Part shown: positions 42,433 to 51,083 of the stretch, piece after piece
Layout: each line of letters opens with the position of its first letter
Numbering within the stretch: position 1 is the stretch's first letter
Origin: an uncultured Bacteroidota bacterium
Lineage (GTDB): Bacteria; Bacteroidota; Bacteroidia; B-17B0; Aurantibacillaceae
Reading direction: 5' to 3'
Assembly (NCBI GenBank): GCA_903893815.1
Contig: CAITNS010000079.1
Location: 1 to 64,000, forward strand
Length of the DNA stretch: 64,000 bases
Made by a program: the position numbers and the translations under genes
The notes under the pieces: generated by a model
What the model was told of the DNA's origin: nothing
The model's input: only the letters and a program-made list of their open reading frames with translations
Database searches by the model: none

Positions 42433-43563
42433 ACTGTTTTCTTTTATCTCTTCCATCAGTTGTTCTTTGGTTTTATTTCTATTTTTAATATGAATGAAAT
42501 TCCCTTTACCAATTTCTGCAATTTCTTTTAAATTTTTTATAGCGTCTTTATCATTGCCAAACGCCATGGTAGACAATTTAATGTTCTTATCAGCTTTATT
42601 TAGACTATATTTTTTTTGATCGTCGGGATAAAATCTAAATTTTCCATCTGTTGCCAGTATAATTTGATTGTTTCCATTTGAAATGTAATTTTTTATAGCA
42701 ACCTCTAAACTAAATAAAATGGCTTTATTCCCTTTAGTCATGCCTTTTGCTTTTAAACGACTAACTACTTCATTTAATTCTTCTTTTTGATTTCCAGTTA
42801 ATCCCTCCCGAATTATTTTTACAGTATCTGCATAGGTAATAAACGTTATTTTATCAATGGGACGAAGGTTTTCAATTAAATGATGTAGGGCAAATTGCAT
42901 CACTTTTAATTTATTAGTATCTCTCATAGAACTTGATACGTCAACCAAAAAAATGATATTATTTGGTTTATATAATTTCTCGTCTAATACTGTTTTTGAT
43001 TCATTTTTGGTTTCTATAATGGAAGTTGGTGCTGGAATAGGAGCAGGTTCTTTTACTTCCTCAGTTGAGTTATTATCAGGAATTTTATTGGATGTATCTT
43101 TAGGTTTGTTAGGCTCCCTAACAACAATTGGTTCAATAGTTTTTGCACCAGTATGATTTGGTTTCTTAAAATAAAAACAAGCCGTTTTGTCATCTGTTTT
43201 TATAGACTTAATATTTCCTGAAAGCGATAGTTTAAATGGAATGCCATCTGCACTGGTTACTAAATCAATATTTTCCGAGAATTTACCAGCTTGTTGAGGA
43301 ATAAATTCCACTACAATAATTGTTGTATCACCTGGTTTTATAGTTTTTTTAGCTGCACGAATGGTAATTCCTTTTTTTGCATCAGCTCTCAATAAATACA
43401 AGTTTTTTGCTTGATTATTTTGAATGACATAATCTGCTTTAACTTTGTAAATATTTTCTTGCGAACCAATATCTTGGTTCTGCTCATCAATGCCAATCAA
43501 AGTATTTTGAGAGAAAATTAATGAGCAAAAACAAATGAAGAATATAGTATAAAAGAATTTCAA
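42421..43563 (-). CDS. DUF1573-like plus von Willebrand A domain secreted protein
   Basis: This 380-residue protein has a signal peptide (FYTIFFICFCSLIFSQ). An N-terminal DUF1573-like beta domain follows (about residues 25-125, with KGITIRAAKKTIKPGDTTIIVV and QQAGKFSENIDL). A proline/threonine-rich linker (about residues 150-190) leads to a von Willebrand A domain with the metal motif DVSSSMRD, a conserved Thr region and ILATDGKFRF. VWA domains bind proteins in a metal-dependent way. The full fusion is unusual in my experience, and the function is unknown. It would act in the periplasm or at the surface. Confidence 0.82.
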   Translation of the reverse strand: MKFFYTIFFICFCSLIFSQNTLIGIDEQNQDIGSQENIYKVKADYVIQNNQAKNLYLLRADAKKGITIRAAKKTIKPGDTTIIVVEFIPQQAGKFSENIDLVTSADGIPFKLSLSGNIKSIKTDDKTACFYFKKPNHTGAKTIEPIVVREPNKPKDTSNKIPDNNSTEEVKEPAPIPAPTSIIETKNESKTVLDEKLYKPNNIIFLVDVSSSMRDTNKLKVMQFALHHLIENLRPIDKITFITYADTVKIIREGLTGNQKEELNEVVSRLKAKGMTKGNKAILFSLEVAIKNYISNGNNQIILATDGKFRFYPDDQKKYSLNKADKNIKLSTMAFGNDKDAIKNLKEIAEIGKGNFIHIKNRNKTKEQLMEEIKENSLIR

Positions 43564-43622
43564 TGTTTATTTTAGTTGTTGAATTTAGGACCTATAACTA
43601 TCTTTATTCTGTTTTTATACGT

Positions 43623-44408
43623 TTAGTTAATGCTTTTTAATAATTTTCCAGATCTAATAATTTTTTTTCTTTTACCGTCTGTAAATATAACTTTTGATTG
43701 GATTTCTCCATTCTCATAATACCAGATCTTATATCCATCAACTTTTCGTTTTGTATAAAAGAAATCGCCTTGTTTTTGACCATTTTCAAAATATAGTACT
43801 TGGTTTCCGTTCATTTTTCCATTCACATACTCTGCCTCATAATGTTTAACACCGCTTTTTCGATATTCTGTATACCATCCATTAAGTTTTCCATTTAAAT
43901 AATATGATTTGTAGCTAATCGAGCCATCATCTCTGAACGACGTTTTTATCCCGTTCAATGTATCATCTTTAAATGTACTTGTTGAATATATATTTCCTGA
44001 TGGATAATAATCAGTTAAAATACTGTCTAATAGGTCATTTTTCATAATACCTGAATTGTATTTTTCTCCTTTGTCAGTATAGTTTGAAAATGTCCAAGAG
44101 CCTGTTTTATTGTTATTTGTATAAAATCCTTGACTAGTTATAAATCCTAGCTTATTATAAAAAGCACAATGGCCATTGAAGATAATTGTGTCTTTATTTG
44201 CTTCTGAACATAAAGCAGTCATTTGAATTTGATTAGTAATATAATAATCCTTGACAATAAAACCTGAGCTATCTGGTCGAATTATTCTATAGTATTCTGA
44301 TCTAATTTTGTTACAAGATTTCCAATTTTTGTCAAAGAAAAGAGTATCATTTTGACTAAAACCAGCAAAAACAACAAACATGAAAATATATATAAATTTA
44401 TTCTTCAT
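43623..44408 (-). CDS. Secreted MORN/YwqK-type repeat protein
   Basis: This 261-residue protein has a signal peptide (FIYIFMFVVFAGFSQ) and is built of MORN/YwqK-like repeats: NSGIMKNDLLDSILTDYYPSG, STSTFKDDTLNGIKTSFRDDG, YYLNGKLNGWYTEYRKSG, EYVNGKMNGNQVLYFENG and IWYYENGEIQSK. Each repeat ends in a short aromatic strand and a glycine turn. A toxin-antitoxin label for this family should not be applied here because the protein is secreted and has no partner. It is related in type to the protein at 4406-5140, but the two are not close paralogues. Confidence 0.78.
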   Translation of the reverse strand: MKNKFIYIFMFVVFAGFSQNDTLFFDKNWKSCNKIRSEYYRIIRPDSSGFIVKDYYITNQIQMTALCSEANKDTIIFNGHCAFYNKLGFITSQGFYTNNNKTGSWTFSNYTDKGEKYNSGIMKNDLLDSILTDYYPSGNIYSTSTFKDDTLNGIKTSFRDDGSISYKSYYLNGKLNGWYTEYRKSGVKHYEAEYVNGKMNGNQVLYFENGQKQGDFFYTKRKVDGYKIWYYENGEIQSKVIFTDGKRKKIIRSGKLLKSIN

Positions 44409-44457
44409 GGTTTCTGTAATACTGAATTATTGCCATTAATTTGCTCAACAAAAATCA

Positions 44458-44784
44458 TTATTTCAATTTATCATTATTAATATGTCTTTCCGAATCTCGA
44501 TTTGTTTTTTTATCAAGATTTTTCTTTAAAGCCTCTTCCAAATCTATGCCAGTTTGGTTGGCTAAACATATTAATACAAATAGCACATCCGCTAATTCAT
44601 CTCCTAAATCTTTATTTTTGTCCGATTCTTTCTCGCTTTGTTCCCCATATCGGCGTGCAATAATACGCGCTACTTCACCAACTTCCTCAGTAAGCATAGC
44701 CATATTGGTTAATTCGCTAAAGTATTTAACTCCGTATTGTTTAATCCAGTCGTCTACTGTTTTTTGTGCTTCACTTACTTTCAT
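44458..44784 (-). CDS. Small MazG-like nucleotide pyrophosphohydrolase
   Basis: This 108-residue protein has the single-domain MazG-like fold (four helices) with the metal-binding motif E-x2-E (ELTNMAMLTEEVGEVARII) and the later D-x2-D type DLGDELADVLFVLICLAN. Enzymes of this size include dCTP or dUTP pyrophosphatases and RS21-C6 relatives that remove unwanted nucleotides. It differs from the two-domain MazG at 15030-15833. It lies 40 nt downstream of phoH on the same strand, and the gap contains short imperfect repeats. Confidence 0.88.
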   Translation of the reverse strand: MKVSEAQKTVDDWIKQYGVKYFSELTNMAMLTEEVGEVARIIARRYGEQSEKESDKNKDLGDELADVLFVLICLANQTGIDLEEALKKNLDKKTNRDSERHINNDKLK

Positions 44785-44785
44785 A

Positions 44786-44829
44786 AATCCTACTTCTTAA
44801 TTCGTAAATCGTACTTCCTAAATCCTATT
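44786..44829. repeat. Short imperfect direct repeats before the small pyrophosphohydrolase gene
   Basis: The phrase AAATCnTAyTTC recurs three times with small changes in 44 bp between phoH and the pyrophosphohydrolase gene, ending in the phoH 3' end. Confidence 0.45.
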
Positions 44830-45784
44830 TCTTTATAGCGTCTCCTTCGTATTTTTCAATTATAGCTTTCACTAAGCGATGTCTAATCACATCAACAGTG
44901 GTGAGTTCTATAATATCAATGCCATTTGTATTCTTTAATAACCTCACTGCTTGAGCCAAACCAGAGGTTTGATGACGAGGTAAATCTATTTGAGTCATAT
45001 CCCCATTAATAATGAATTTGGCGTTGGCTCCCATACGCGTTAAAAACATTTTCATCTGACTTTCAGTCGTGTTTTGCGCTTCATCTAATATAACGAAAGC
45101 ATTATCCAAAGTTCGTCCGCGCATAAATGCTAAAGGTGCAATTTGAATAATTTTGGCTTCAATATATTGATTGAGCTTGTCTAAAGGAATCATATCATAC
45201 AAGGCATCATACAATGGTTGCATGTATGGATCTAATTTTTCTTTTAAATCGCCGGGTAAAAAGCCTAAATTTTCTCCAGCTTCAACAGCAGGGCGAGTTA
45301 ATATGATACGTTTGACTTCTTTATTTTTTAATGCCCTTACCGCCAATGCCACTGCTGTATAGGTTTTTCCAGTTCCAGCAGGACCAACAGCAAAAATCAT
45401 ATCATTAGTATTTACCGATTGCATCATTTTACGCTGATTGTCGGTACGAGCTTTAATCACTAAGCCACTATTGCCAAATACAATAATGTCGGAGCCAGTA
45501 GCTTCTTCTTTGGCGTGTAATAAATTATCTCCTGTTTGCCCCAATAATCGCTCAATAACCGTATCTGTTAGCAAACCATTTTTATGGTAGTAATCTACCA
45601 TCATTGTAAGCTTCTTCTCAAAGAAGGTAATTTCAGCTTCGTCTCCTAATGCTTTGATGGAATAGCCTCTGGCGATAAGTTTAAGTTTTGGGAAGTATTT
45701 TTTTATAACGTTGAGTTTAACGTCGTTTACCCCATATATTTCAACAGGTTCAATGCTATCAAGGGTAATTACTTTTTCTATCAA
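44825..45784 (-). CDS. phoH: PhoH family ATPase
   Basis: This 319-residue protein is a PhoH-like P-loop ATPase. PhoH was first found in the phosphate starvation regulon, and relatives act in RNA metabolism. The Walker A is GPAGTGKTYTAVAL, Walker B is VILDEAQNTTESQMKMFL, and the sensor region is FIINGDMTQIDLPRHQTSGL. The N-terminal 110 residues form an RNA-binding-like domain with KH-type features. The length is normal. It is divergently transcribed from the DUF62 enzyme gene. Confidence 0.94.
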   Translation of the reverse strand: MIEKVITLDSIEPVEIYGVNDVKLNVIKKYFPKLKLIARGYSIKALGDEAEITFFEKKLTMMVDYYHKNGLLTDTVIERLLGQTGDNLLHAKEEATGSDIIVFGNSGLVIKARTDNQRKMMQSVNTNDMIFAVGPAGTGKTYTAVALAVRALKNKEVKRIILTRPAVEAGENLGFLPGDLKEKLDPYMQPLYDALYDMIPLDKLNQYIEAKIIQIAPLAFMRGRTLDNAFVILDEAQNTTESQMKMFLTRMGANAKFIINGDMTQIDLPRHQTSGLAQAVRLLKNTNGIDIIELTTVDVIRHRLVKAIIEKYEGDAIKK

Positions 45785-45858
45785 GTTCCAATAAATTAAT
45801 GTTAATAATCGTGTTAATCAAATAGTTTATAACCTAAAAGTAAGCCTAAAATATTATT

Positions 45859-45866
45859 TACTTTTG
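45859..45866 (+). promoter_or_regulatory. TAnnTTTG promoter box of the DUF62 gene
   Basis: TACTTTTG ends 24 nt before the ATG at 45891. The TTG of the box also opens the reading frame, which shows why the longer start is wrong. Confidence 0.55.
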
Positions 45867-45890
45867 AGAATACTATTAAAAGTTTTCAAT

Positions 45891-46709
45891 ATGTCAATAA
45901 TTACCATTACTACAGATTTGGGTTACCGCGACCCATACTTGGCAATGGTTAAAGGCGTATTATATTCTAAACAACCTAATGCTCATATTGTTGATTTAGC
46001 GTGCGATGTTAATTCACATGCACATAACGAAGGCGCTTTTGCTTTAAAAAGCGCTTTGCCTTATTTTCCTGAAAATACCATTCATTTATTTGCTATTAAG
46101 TTTTTAAACTCTACCGATACAATTAAGAACTTAAATATTGATAATACACGTTATTTGCTCACTAAATATAAAGGTCAATATATCATTTGCCCTGATAATG
46201 GCGTTTTTACCTTAATTGATAAAGCGTTTAATGAGCCTGTTTACCAATTATATTTTGATAGTGAAAAACAACATTCTTTTTTTTTAAGAGATGTGTTTAC
46301 GGAAATTGCTAATAAGGTAATTAATAATGTTCCAATAGAAGAATTTAGTTCAGAAATTCAAGACTATTGTAAATTATACGCTTTTGAGAGTTTTTCAACA
46401 CCAAGTAATTTACATGGCTCTGTCTTGTACGAAGATAGTTTTGGAAACTTAATTACAACCATTACAAGACAAGAATTTGAGAAAAATGTTGGAAATAAAC
46501 GTTTCTCTATTGCTTTACCGTCGGGTGATGTAAGTAAAATTTACAATACTTATGATGATGTAAAGATAGGTGATGTAGTTTGTTTTTTTAATTCGATGGA
46601 TTTATTAGAAATAGCTTTATTAGGGCAAGCGGCCAATAAATTAGCTATTAAAAAATCGGTATTAAGTAAGTATAAAATTGATAGACTTATAGTTGAAATT
46701 TATGATTAA
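45891..46709 (+). CDS. SAM hydrolase/halogenase family protein (DUF62)
   Basis: This 272-residue enzyme belongs to the DUF62 family, which uses S-adenosylmethionine to make adenosine with water (SAM hydroxide adenosyltransferase), or with chloride or fluoride in specialised cases. The N-terminal SIITITTDLGYRDPYLAMVKG carries the catalytic Asp, and the conserved DNGVFTLI and EDSFGNLITTI segments are seen further on. Hydroxide is the usual substrate of such genomic forms. The open frame extends nine codons upstream through a promoter box, so I take the ATG at 45891. The next gene overlaps its end by 8 nt. Confidence 0.9.
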   Translation: MSIITITTDLGYRDPYLAMVKGVLYSKQPNAHIVDLACDVNSHAHNEGAFALKSALPYFPENTIHLFAIKFLNSTDTIKNLNIDNTRYLLTKYKGQYIICPDNGVFTLIDKAFNEPVYQLYFDSEKQHSFFLRDVFTEIANKVINNVPIEEFSSEIQDYCKLYAFESFSTPSNLHGSVLYEDSFGNLITTITRQEFEKNVGNKRFSIALPSGDVSKIYNTYDDVKIGDVVCFFNSMDLLEIALLGQAANKLAIKKSVLSKYKIDRLIVEIYD

Positions 46710-46986
46710 GAGATTTGTAAAAATGACGTTTAAATCGGATTGTATTGAACGTTTTAAAGATATTTTTAATGCAAGTAAAGATTTAATTGCTGCCATGGAA
46801 GGTTGTAAACACGTTGAATTGTTGCAGGATATTAATAACCCAACTATTTTCTTTACCTTAAGTATTTGGGAAGAGTCAAGGTATTTAGAAGCTTATCGTC
46901 AATCAGAATTATTTGAAGGAGTTTGGGCTAAAACAAAAATATTATTTGATGCAAAACCTGAAGCTTGGAGCGTAAAACAACTATAA
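46702..46986 (+). CDS. Antibiotic biosynthesis monooxygenase (ABM) domain protein
   Basis: This 94-residue protein is a single ABM domain, a dimeric ferredoxin-like fold. It shows the typical pattern: VKMTFKSDCIERFKDIFN, GCKHVELLQDINNPTIFFTLSIWE and YRQSELFEGVWAKTKILFD. Members include haem- or quinone-active monooxygenases and many proteins of unknown function, so a catalytic role is not assured. The ATG at 46702 overlaps the DUF62 stop by 8 nt, so the two are coupled. A TTG start 9 nt upstream would add MKF but is less likely. Confidence 0.82.
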   Translation: MIKRFVKMTFKSDCIERFKDIFNASKDLIAAMEGCKHVELLQDINNPTIFFTLSIWEESRYLEAYRQSELFEGVWAKTKILFDAKPEAWSVKQL

Positions 46987-47029
46987 AATTAATTACTTGT
47001 CACTAACCACTTTTCACTAGCTACTAAAA

Positions 47030-47674
47030 ATGATCACATACGCTATAATTTTTTTGACAGTTGCTTTCTCTTTATTTGCTATGGATAAGCCTGAGATAAA
47101 GTATAAATATATTTTTCATCCCTTTTCAATTCATCAAGGCAACCAACATTATCGATTTTTATCACATGCCTTTTTGCATGGTGATTATCTGCACCTAGCA
47201 TTTAATATGTATGCTTTATGGATGTTTGGGCGTGTTGTAGAAGAACAAGTTTTTCCTGCATTATTATCTCATGACAGTGAACCGGACAAGAAAATGGGAA
47301 TGGCTTTATATATTGTAATGTATACGGGAGCTATTTATGCATCTTCTATTTCTGAATACTTTAAAAATAAAGACAATAAATATTATTCTTCATTAGGTGC
47401 CAGCGGTGCTGTTAATGCTTTGATATTTAGTTATATCACTTGTTTGCCTATGACGGAGTTAGGATTCTTTTTTATACCAATGCCGGCTTGGGTATTTGGT
47501 ATTTTGTATTTGGGGATTAGTTATTATTTAAGTAAACGAAGAACAAGGAATAGTTCTGTTGATAATATTGGACACGAGGCTCATTTTTGGGGTGCTATTT
47601 ACGGTATTGTTTTTACTTTAATTTTAGGGTTATTAAATCAGGACGTATATTTAGAATTGATTAAAAGATCATAA
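47030..47674 (+). CDS. Rhomboid family intramembrane serine protease
   Basis: This 214-residue membrane protein has about six hydrophobic segments. The catalytic dyad is the Ser in the loop-helix motif LGASGAVNALIF and the His in HEAHFWGAIYGI. A pair of conserved residues in the first loop, HAFLHGDYLHLAFNMYALWMFG, is also typical. Rhomboids cut single-pass membrane proteins within the bilayer, and the substrate here is unknown. The metallo-hydrolase gene follows after 3 nt. Confidence 0.9.
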   Translation: MITYAIIFLTVAFSLFAMDKPEIKYKYIFHPFSIHQGNQHYRFLSHAFLHGDYLHLAFNMYALWMFGRVVEEQVFPALLSHDSEPDKKMGMALYIVMYTGAIYASSISEYFKNKDNKYYSSLGASGAVNALIFSYITCLPMTELGFFFIPMPAWVFGILYLGISYYLSKRRTRNSSVDNIGHEAHFWGAIYGIVFTLILGLLNQDVYLELIKRS

Positions 47675-47677
47675 AAT

Positions 47678-48439
47678 ATGAAAGTTACTTTTTTGGGTAC
47701 AGGCACTTCACAAGGCGTTCCAATTATTTGTTGCGAATGTTCGGTATGTAGTTCTCAAAACCCTAAAGATAATCGATTAAGAACTTCCATTTTAATAGAA
47801 AGTGATACTACTAAGGTGGTGATTGATTCGGGTCCTGATTTTAGACAACAAATGCTTCGTCAAAAAATAAAAACCTTAGATGCGGTTGTTTTTACTCACG
47901 AGCATAAAGATCATATTGCAGGCTTAGATGAGGTAAAAGCTTTTAATTATTTCAATAAAATGCGAATGCCTATATATGCTACTGAACGTGTTCAGGAAGC
48001 GTTGAAAAGAGAATTTGCATACATTTTTGCAGAAGATAAATATCCAGGAATTCCCGAGATAGATGTATTTACAGTGAATGATAAACCTCTCAAAATTAAT
48101 GATATTGAATTATTACCAATTGATGTGATTCATTATCGATTACCAGTAAAAGCCTATAGAATTAAAGATTTCAGTTATATTACCGATGCTAATTATATTT
48201 CGGAAGAAGAAAAACAAAAAATAAAAGGTTCAAAAATTATTGTCATCAACGCACTTCGTAGAGAAGAACATGTGTCTCATTATACCTTTCAGCAAGCCAT
48301 CGATTTAATGAATGAGTTAAAACCAGAAAAAGCTTATTTCACTCATATTTCGCATCAATTAGGTTTGCACGAAGAGGTCTCAAAAGAGTTACCTTCTTTT
48401 ATTGAATTGGCTTATGATGGTTTGCAAATTGAGATTTAA
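47678..48439 (+). CDS. MBL-fold metallo-hydrolase (PhnP-like)
   Basis: This 253-residue cytosolic protein has the metallo-beta-lactamase fold with the zinc motif THEHKDHIAG and a start motif FLGTGTSQGVPIICCECSVC that carries three cysteines for an extra metal site, as in PhnP. Later ligands are YITDANYIS and FTHISHQLG. Such enzymes are usually phosphodiesterases acting on cyclic phosphate or nucleotides. It follows the rhomboid gene after 3 nt, so the two are co-transcribed. Confidence 0.88.
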   Translation: MKVTFLGTGTSQGVPIICCECSVCSSQNPKDNRLRTSILIESDTTKVVIDSGPDFRQQMLRQKIKTLDAVVFTHEHKDHIAGLDEVKAFNYFNKMRMPIYATERVQEALKREFAYIFAEDKYPGIPEIDVFTVNDKPLKINDIELLPIDVIHYRLPVKAYRIKDFSYITDANYISEEEKQKIKGSKIIVINALRREEHVSHYTFQQAIDLMNELKPEKAYFTHISHQLGLHEEVSKELPSFIELAYDGLQIEI

Positions 48440-48467
48440 ATTTATATATTTATAAAGATTAAAATCT

Positions 48468-49055
48468 ATGAAAGTTAGGGTTATATATTTTGCATTAATA
48501 TTAATTATTGCTTATTCCTGTAGTAAGCCCGAAGAAACTCCATCAAAAGGCCCAAATTGTAGTGATACTCAAACAAAATATATTTCTCCTGAAATAGCTA
48601 ATTTTAAATTCAAAAAAGGAACTTATTGGGTTTATATTGATTCTATTTCTTTGATGATAGATACTATGAGAGTAGATTCAGTATTAGGTTTTGGATTATC
48701 TGGCTATTATTATTGTCCAAATAATTATCATGAAACATATACGTTTGAAGTTAATGAAAAAAGATATTTAGGGTCTCATTACAATAATTATTATTCATTA
48801 GATGAAACTGGATTGAAACTTAATCCTACTTCCGAAAATTACCCTACCATTTATAATATTTATAGTCCAAAAATTGATTCATTATTTATTTACGATAGGT
48901 ATTATAAATCTGTTGTTGCAACCAGTAATACCAGAACTGGAAATAATACAATTTTTTATATGAATACTGATTTCGGATTTTTAAAGAAAGAAGTTATTTC
49001 AAATAGTGTTCTTGTTTCTAAAAAACTTTTAAAAGACAAATTCATTGTCAGATAA
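48468..49055 (+). CDS. Unknown lipoprotein
   Basis: I do not recognise this 195-residue protein. The signal peptide VIYFALILIIAYSC ends in a lipobox with Cys at residue 18, so it is a lipoprotein. The mature protein is beta-rich with many aromatic residues (KKGTYWVYIDSISL, YYYCPNNYHETYTFEV, GNNTIFYMNTDFGFLKKEV). It may be a surface or periplasmic protein of the Bacteroidota. It lies 28 nt after the metallo-hydrolase gene on the same strand. Confidence 0.7.
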   Translation: MKVRVIYFALILIIAYSCSKPEETPSKGPNCSDTQTKYISPEIANFKFKKGTYWVYIDSISLMIDTMRVDSVLGFGLSGYYYCPNNYHETYTFEVNEKRYLGSHYNNYYSLDETGLKLNPTSENYPTIYNIYSPKIDSLFIYDRYYKSVVATSNTRTGNNTIFYMNTDFGFLKKEVISNSVLVSKKLLKDKFIVR

Positions 49056-49127
49056 TATTTCTTTCCATTTTGTTCAAAAATCCATGAATTGTTAATTTGT
49101 TATTGGCTCAACTTTACATGATAATAG

Positions 49128-49135
49128 TAAATTTG
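49128..49135 (+). promoter_or_regulatory. TAnnTTTG promoter box of purA
   Basis: TAAATTTG ends 35 nt before the purA ATG. Confidence 0.55.
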
Positions 49136-49170
49136 AAGGCTTAATAAAAACAATCCGTAATAATTTATTT

Positions 49171-50439
49171 ATGATCAAAGCAGATGTATTACTTGGCCTA
49201 CAATGGGGCGATGAAGGAAAAGGAAAAATTGTAGATGTTTTAACTCCTAAATACGACATTATTGCTCGTTTTCAAGGTGGCCCAAATGCAGGTCATACAT
49301 TAGAGTTTAACGGAATAAAACACGTTTTACATACAATTCCAAGTGGTATTTTTCACCCAACTGCATTAAATGTTATTGGCAATGGAGTTGTAATTGATCC
49401 TGTAATTTTCAAAAAAGAAATTGACGCATTAACTGCTTTAGGAGTTGATTTTAGCTCAAAATTGGTAATTAGTAAACGTGCCCATTTAATTTTACCAACT
49501 CACCGTTTATTAGATGCTGCTAGCGAGGCTGCTAAAGGAAAAGATAAAATCGGTTCTACTTTAAAAGGTATTGGACCAACGTACATGGATAAAACTGGAC
49601 GTAATGGTTTACGTATTGGTGATATCGAAAGCCCTAATTTTAAAGCTAAATACGATGCTTTAGTTGAAAAACATAAGCAATTGTTAGAGTTTCATAAGTT
49701 TGAATACAATTTGGCTGAATTAGAACCAGTCTGGTTTGCAGCTATTGAAGAACTAAAGAGATTAAAATTTATTGATACAGAGCATTTCATCAATGATGCT
49801 ATTAAAAAGGGTCAAAAAATATTAGCCGAAGGTGCTCAAGGTTCTTTATTAGATATTGATTTTGGTTCTTATCCATTTGTTACATCGTCAAATACTATAT
49901 GTGCTGGTGCTTGTAATGGTTTAGGTATTGCACCAAATCGCATCGGAAACGTGATTGGTATTTTTAAAGCATACTGTACTCGTGTTGGTAGTGGGCCTTT
50001 TCCTACTGAATTGGATAATGAACTGGGCGAAAAGATACGTCAAATTGGACGTGAGTTTGGAGCTACTACAGGCCGTGCTCGTCGTTGTGGATGGTTAGAT
50101 ATTCCTGCTTTAAAATACGCAATCGCTATTAATGGTGTAACAGAACTTATGATGATGAAAGCAGATGTATTATCTGACTTTGAGACGTTAGAGGTTTGTA
50201 CACATTATATGCACAAAGGTGAAAAAATTGATTACTTACCTTTTAGTATTGATCCAGCAGATGTAACTCCAGTTTATGTAACAGTAAAAGGTTGGGCTGA
50301 AGATTTAACTAAAATGACTTCTAAAGATACTTTACCTCAAACATTGATTGATTACGTAAAATATATTGAGAAATTAGTAGAAGTGCCTATCAGTATAGTA
50401 TCTATCGGACCAGATAGAACTCAAACTATTTTTATGTAA
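49171..50439 (+). CDS. purA: Adenylosuccinate synthetase
   Basis: PurA joins IMP and aspartate with GTP to give adenylosuccinate, the first step towards AMP. The N-terminal P-loop is GLQWGDEGKGKIVDVL, with Asp and His catalytic residues in WGDEGKG and FQGGPNAGHTLEF. The GTP- and IMP-binding segments include GIGPTYMDKTGRNGLR, ILAEGAQGSLLDIDFGSYPFVTSSN and GRARRCGWLD. The length of 422 residues is normal. It has its own promoter and no neighbour from the purine pathway. Confidence 0.97.
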   Translation: MIKADVLLGLQWGDEGKGKIVDVLTPKYDIIARFQGGPNAGHTLEFNGIKHVLHTIPSGIFHPTALNVIGNGVVIDPVIFKKEIDALTALGVDFSSKLVISKRAHLILPTHRLLDAASEAAKGKDKIGSTLKGIGPTYMDKTGRNGLRIGDIESPNFKAKYDALVEKHKQLLEFHKFEYNLAELEPVWFAAIEELKRLKFIDTEHFINDAIKKGQKILAEGAQGSLLDIDFGSYPFVTSSNTICAGACNGLGIAPNRIGNVIGIFKAYCTRVGSGPFPTELDNELGEKIRQIGREFGATTGRARRCGWLDIPALKYAIAINGVTELMMMKADVLSDFETLEVCTHYMHKGEKIDYLPFSIDPADVTPVYVTVKGWAEDLTKMTSKDTLPQTLIDYVKYIEKLVEVPISIVSIGPDRTQTIFM

Positions 50440-50507
50440 ATAATAAAAGTTGTTGGAGATAAGTTTTTTGTTTTTTGAAATTATACCATTAACTTTATAC
50501 CTCAAAT

Positions 50508-50545
50508 ACTAATCTCAAACAACTTATAACTAATCTCAAACAACT
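50508..50545 (+). repeat. Perfect 17-bp direct repeat before pyrR
   Basis: ACTAATCTCAAACAACT at 50508-50524 and again at 50529-50545, 4 nt apart. The centre-to-centre period is 21 bp, two helical turns, which would place both copies on the same DNA face. It ends 6 nt before the TTG start of pyrR. Confidence 0.75.
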
Positions 50546-50551
50546 ATTAAA

Positions 50552-51082
50552 TTGAAGCCAAGAGTTTTATTAGAAAATAAACAATTAGAAGTTACTCTTA
50601 CTCGCCTTTGCTATCAATTAATAGAAGTTCACAACGATTTCAGTAATACAGTTATCATTGGTTTACAACCTCGTGGCATTTATTTGGCACACCGTATTCA
50701 AAAGTTATTAGAAGGCATTTTAAAGAAAAAAATCAATTGTGGCGATTTAGACACTACTTTTTACCGTGATGATTTTCGTAAAAAAGAACTAATTCCTAAT
50801 CGCACGAATATTGATTTTATCATTGAAGATAAAAATGTGATTTTGGTAGATGATGTATTGTTTACTGGAAGAACCATCAGAGCAGGGTTAGATGCGATGT
50901 TGGCTTTTGGTAGACCAAATGAAGTAGAGTTATTGGTGCTGGTTGATAGAAGATTTAGTCGCCATGTTCCAATTCAAGCAAAATATATTGGGTTAGTAAT
51001 TGATTCGATAGAAACACAAAACGTAAAAGTAGAGTGGGCGGAAACAGATAAAAAAGATAGAGTAACATTGATAGACAAATAA
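50552..51082 (+). CDS. pyrR: PyrR-family phosphoribosyltransferase / pyrimidine regulator
   Basis: This 176-residue protein belongs to the PyrR family. In Bacillus, PyrR attenuates the pyrimidine operon by binding a leader RNA and also has weak uracil phosphoribosyltransferase activity. The PRPP-binding loop is VILVDDVLFTGRTIRAGLDAM, and the loop GLQPRGIYLAHRI lies before it. The start is TTG with no ATG before the conserved region. The position two genes before pyrB supports a pyrimidine role. A canonical anti-terminator leader was not recognised; a 17-bp direct repeat is present instead. Confidence 0.88.
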   Translation: MKPRVLLENKQLEVTLTRLCYQLIEVHNDFSNTVIIGLQPRGIYLAHRIQKLLEGILKKKINCGDLDTTFYRDDFRKKELIPNRTNIDFIIEDKNVILVDDVLFTGRTIRAGLDAMLAFGRPNEVELLVLVDRRFSRHVPIQAKYIGLVIDSIETQNVKVEWAETDKKDRVTLIDK

Positions 51083-51083
51083 A

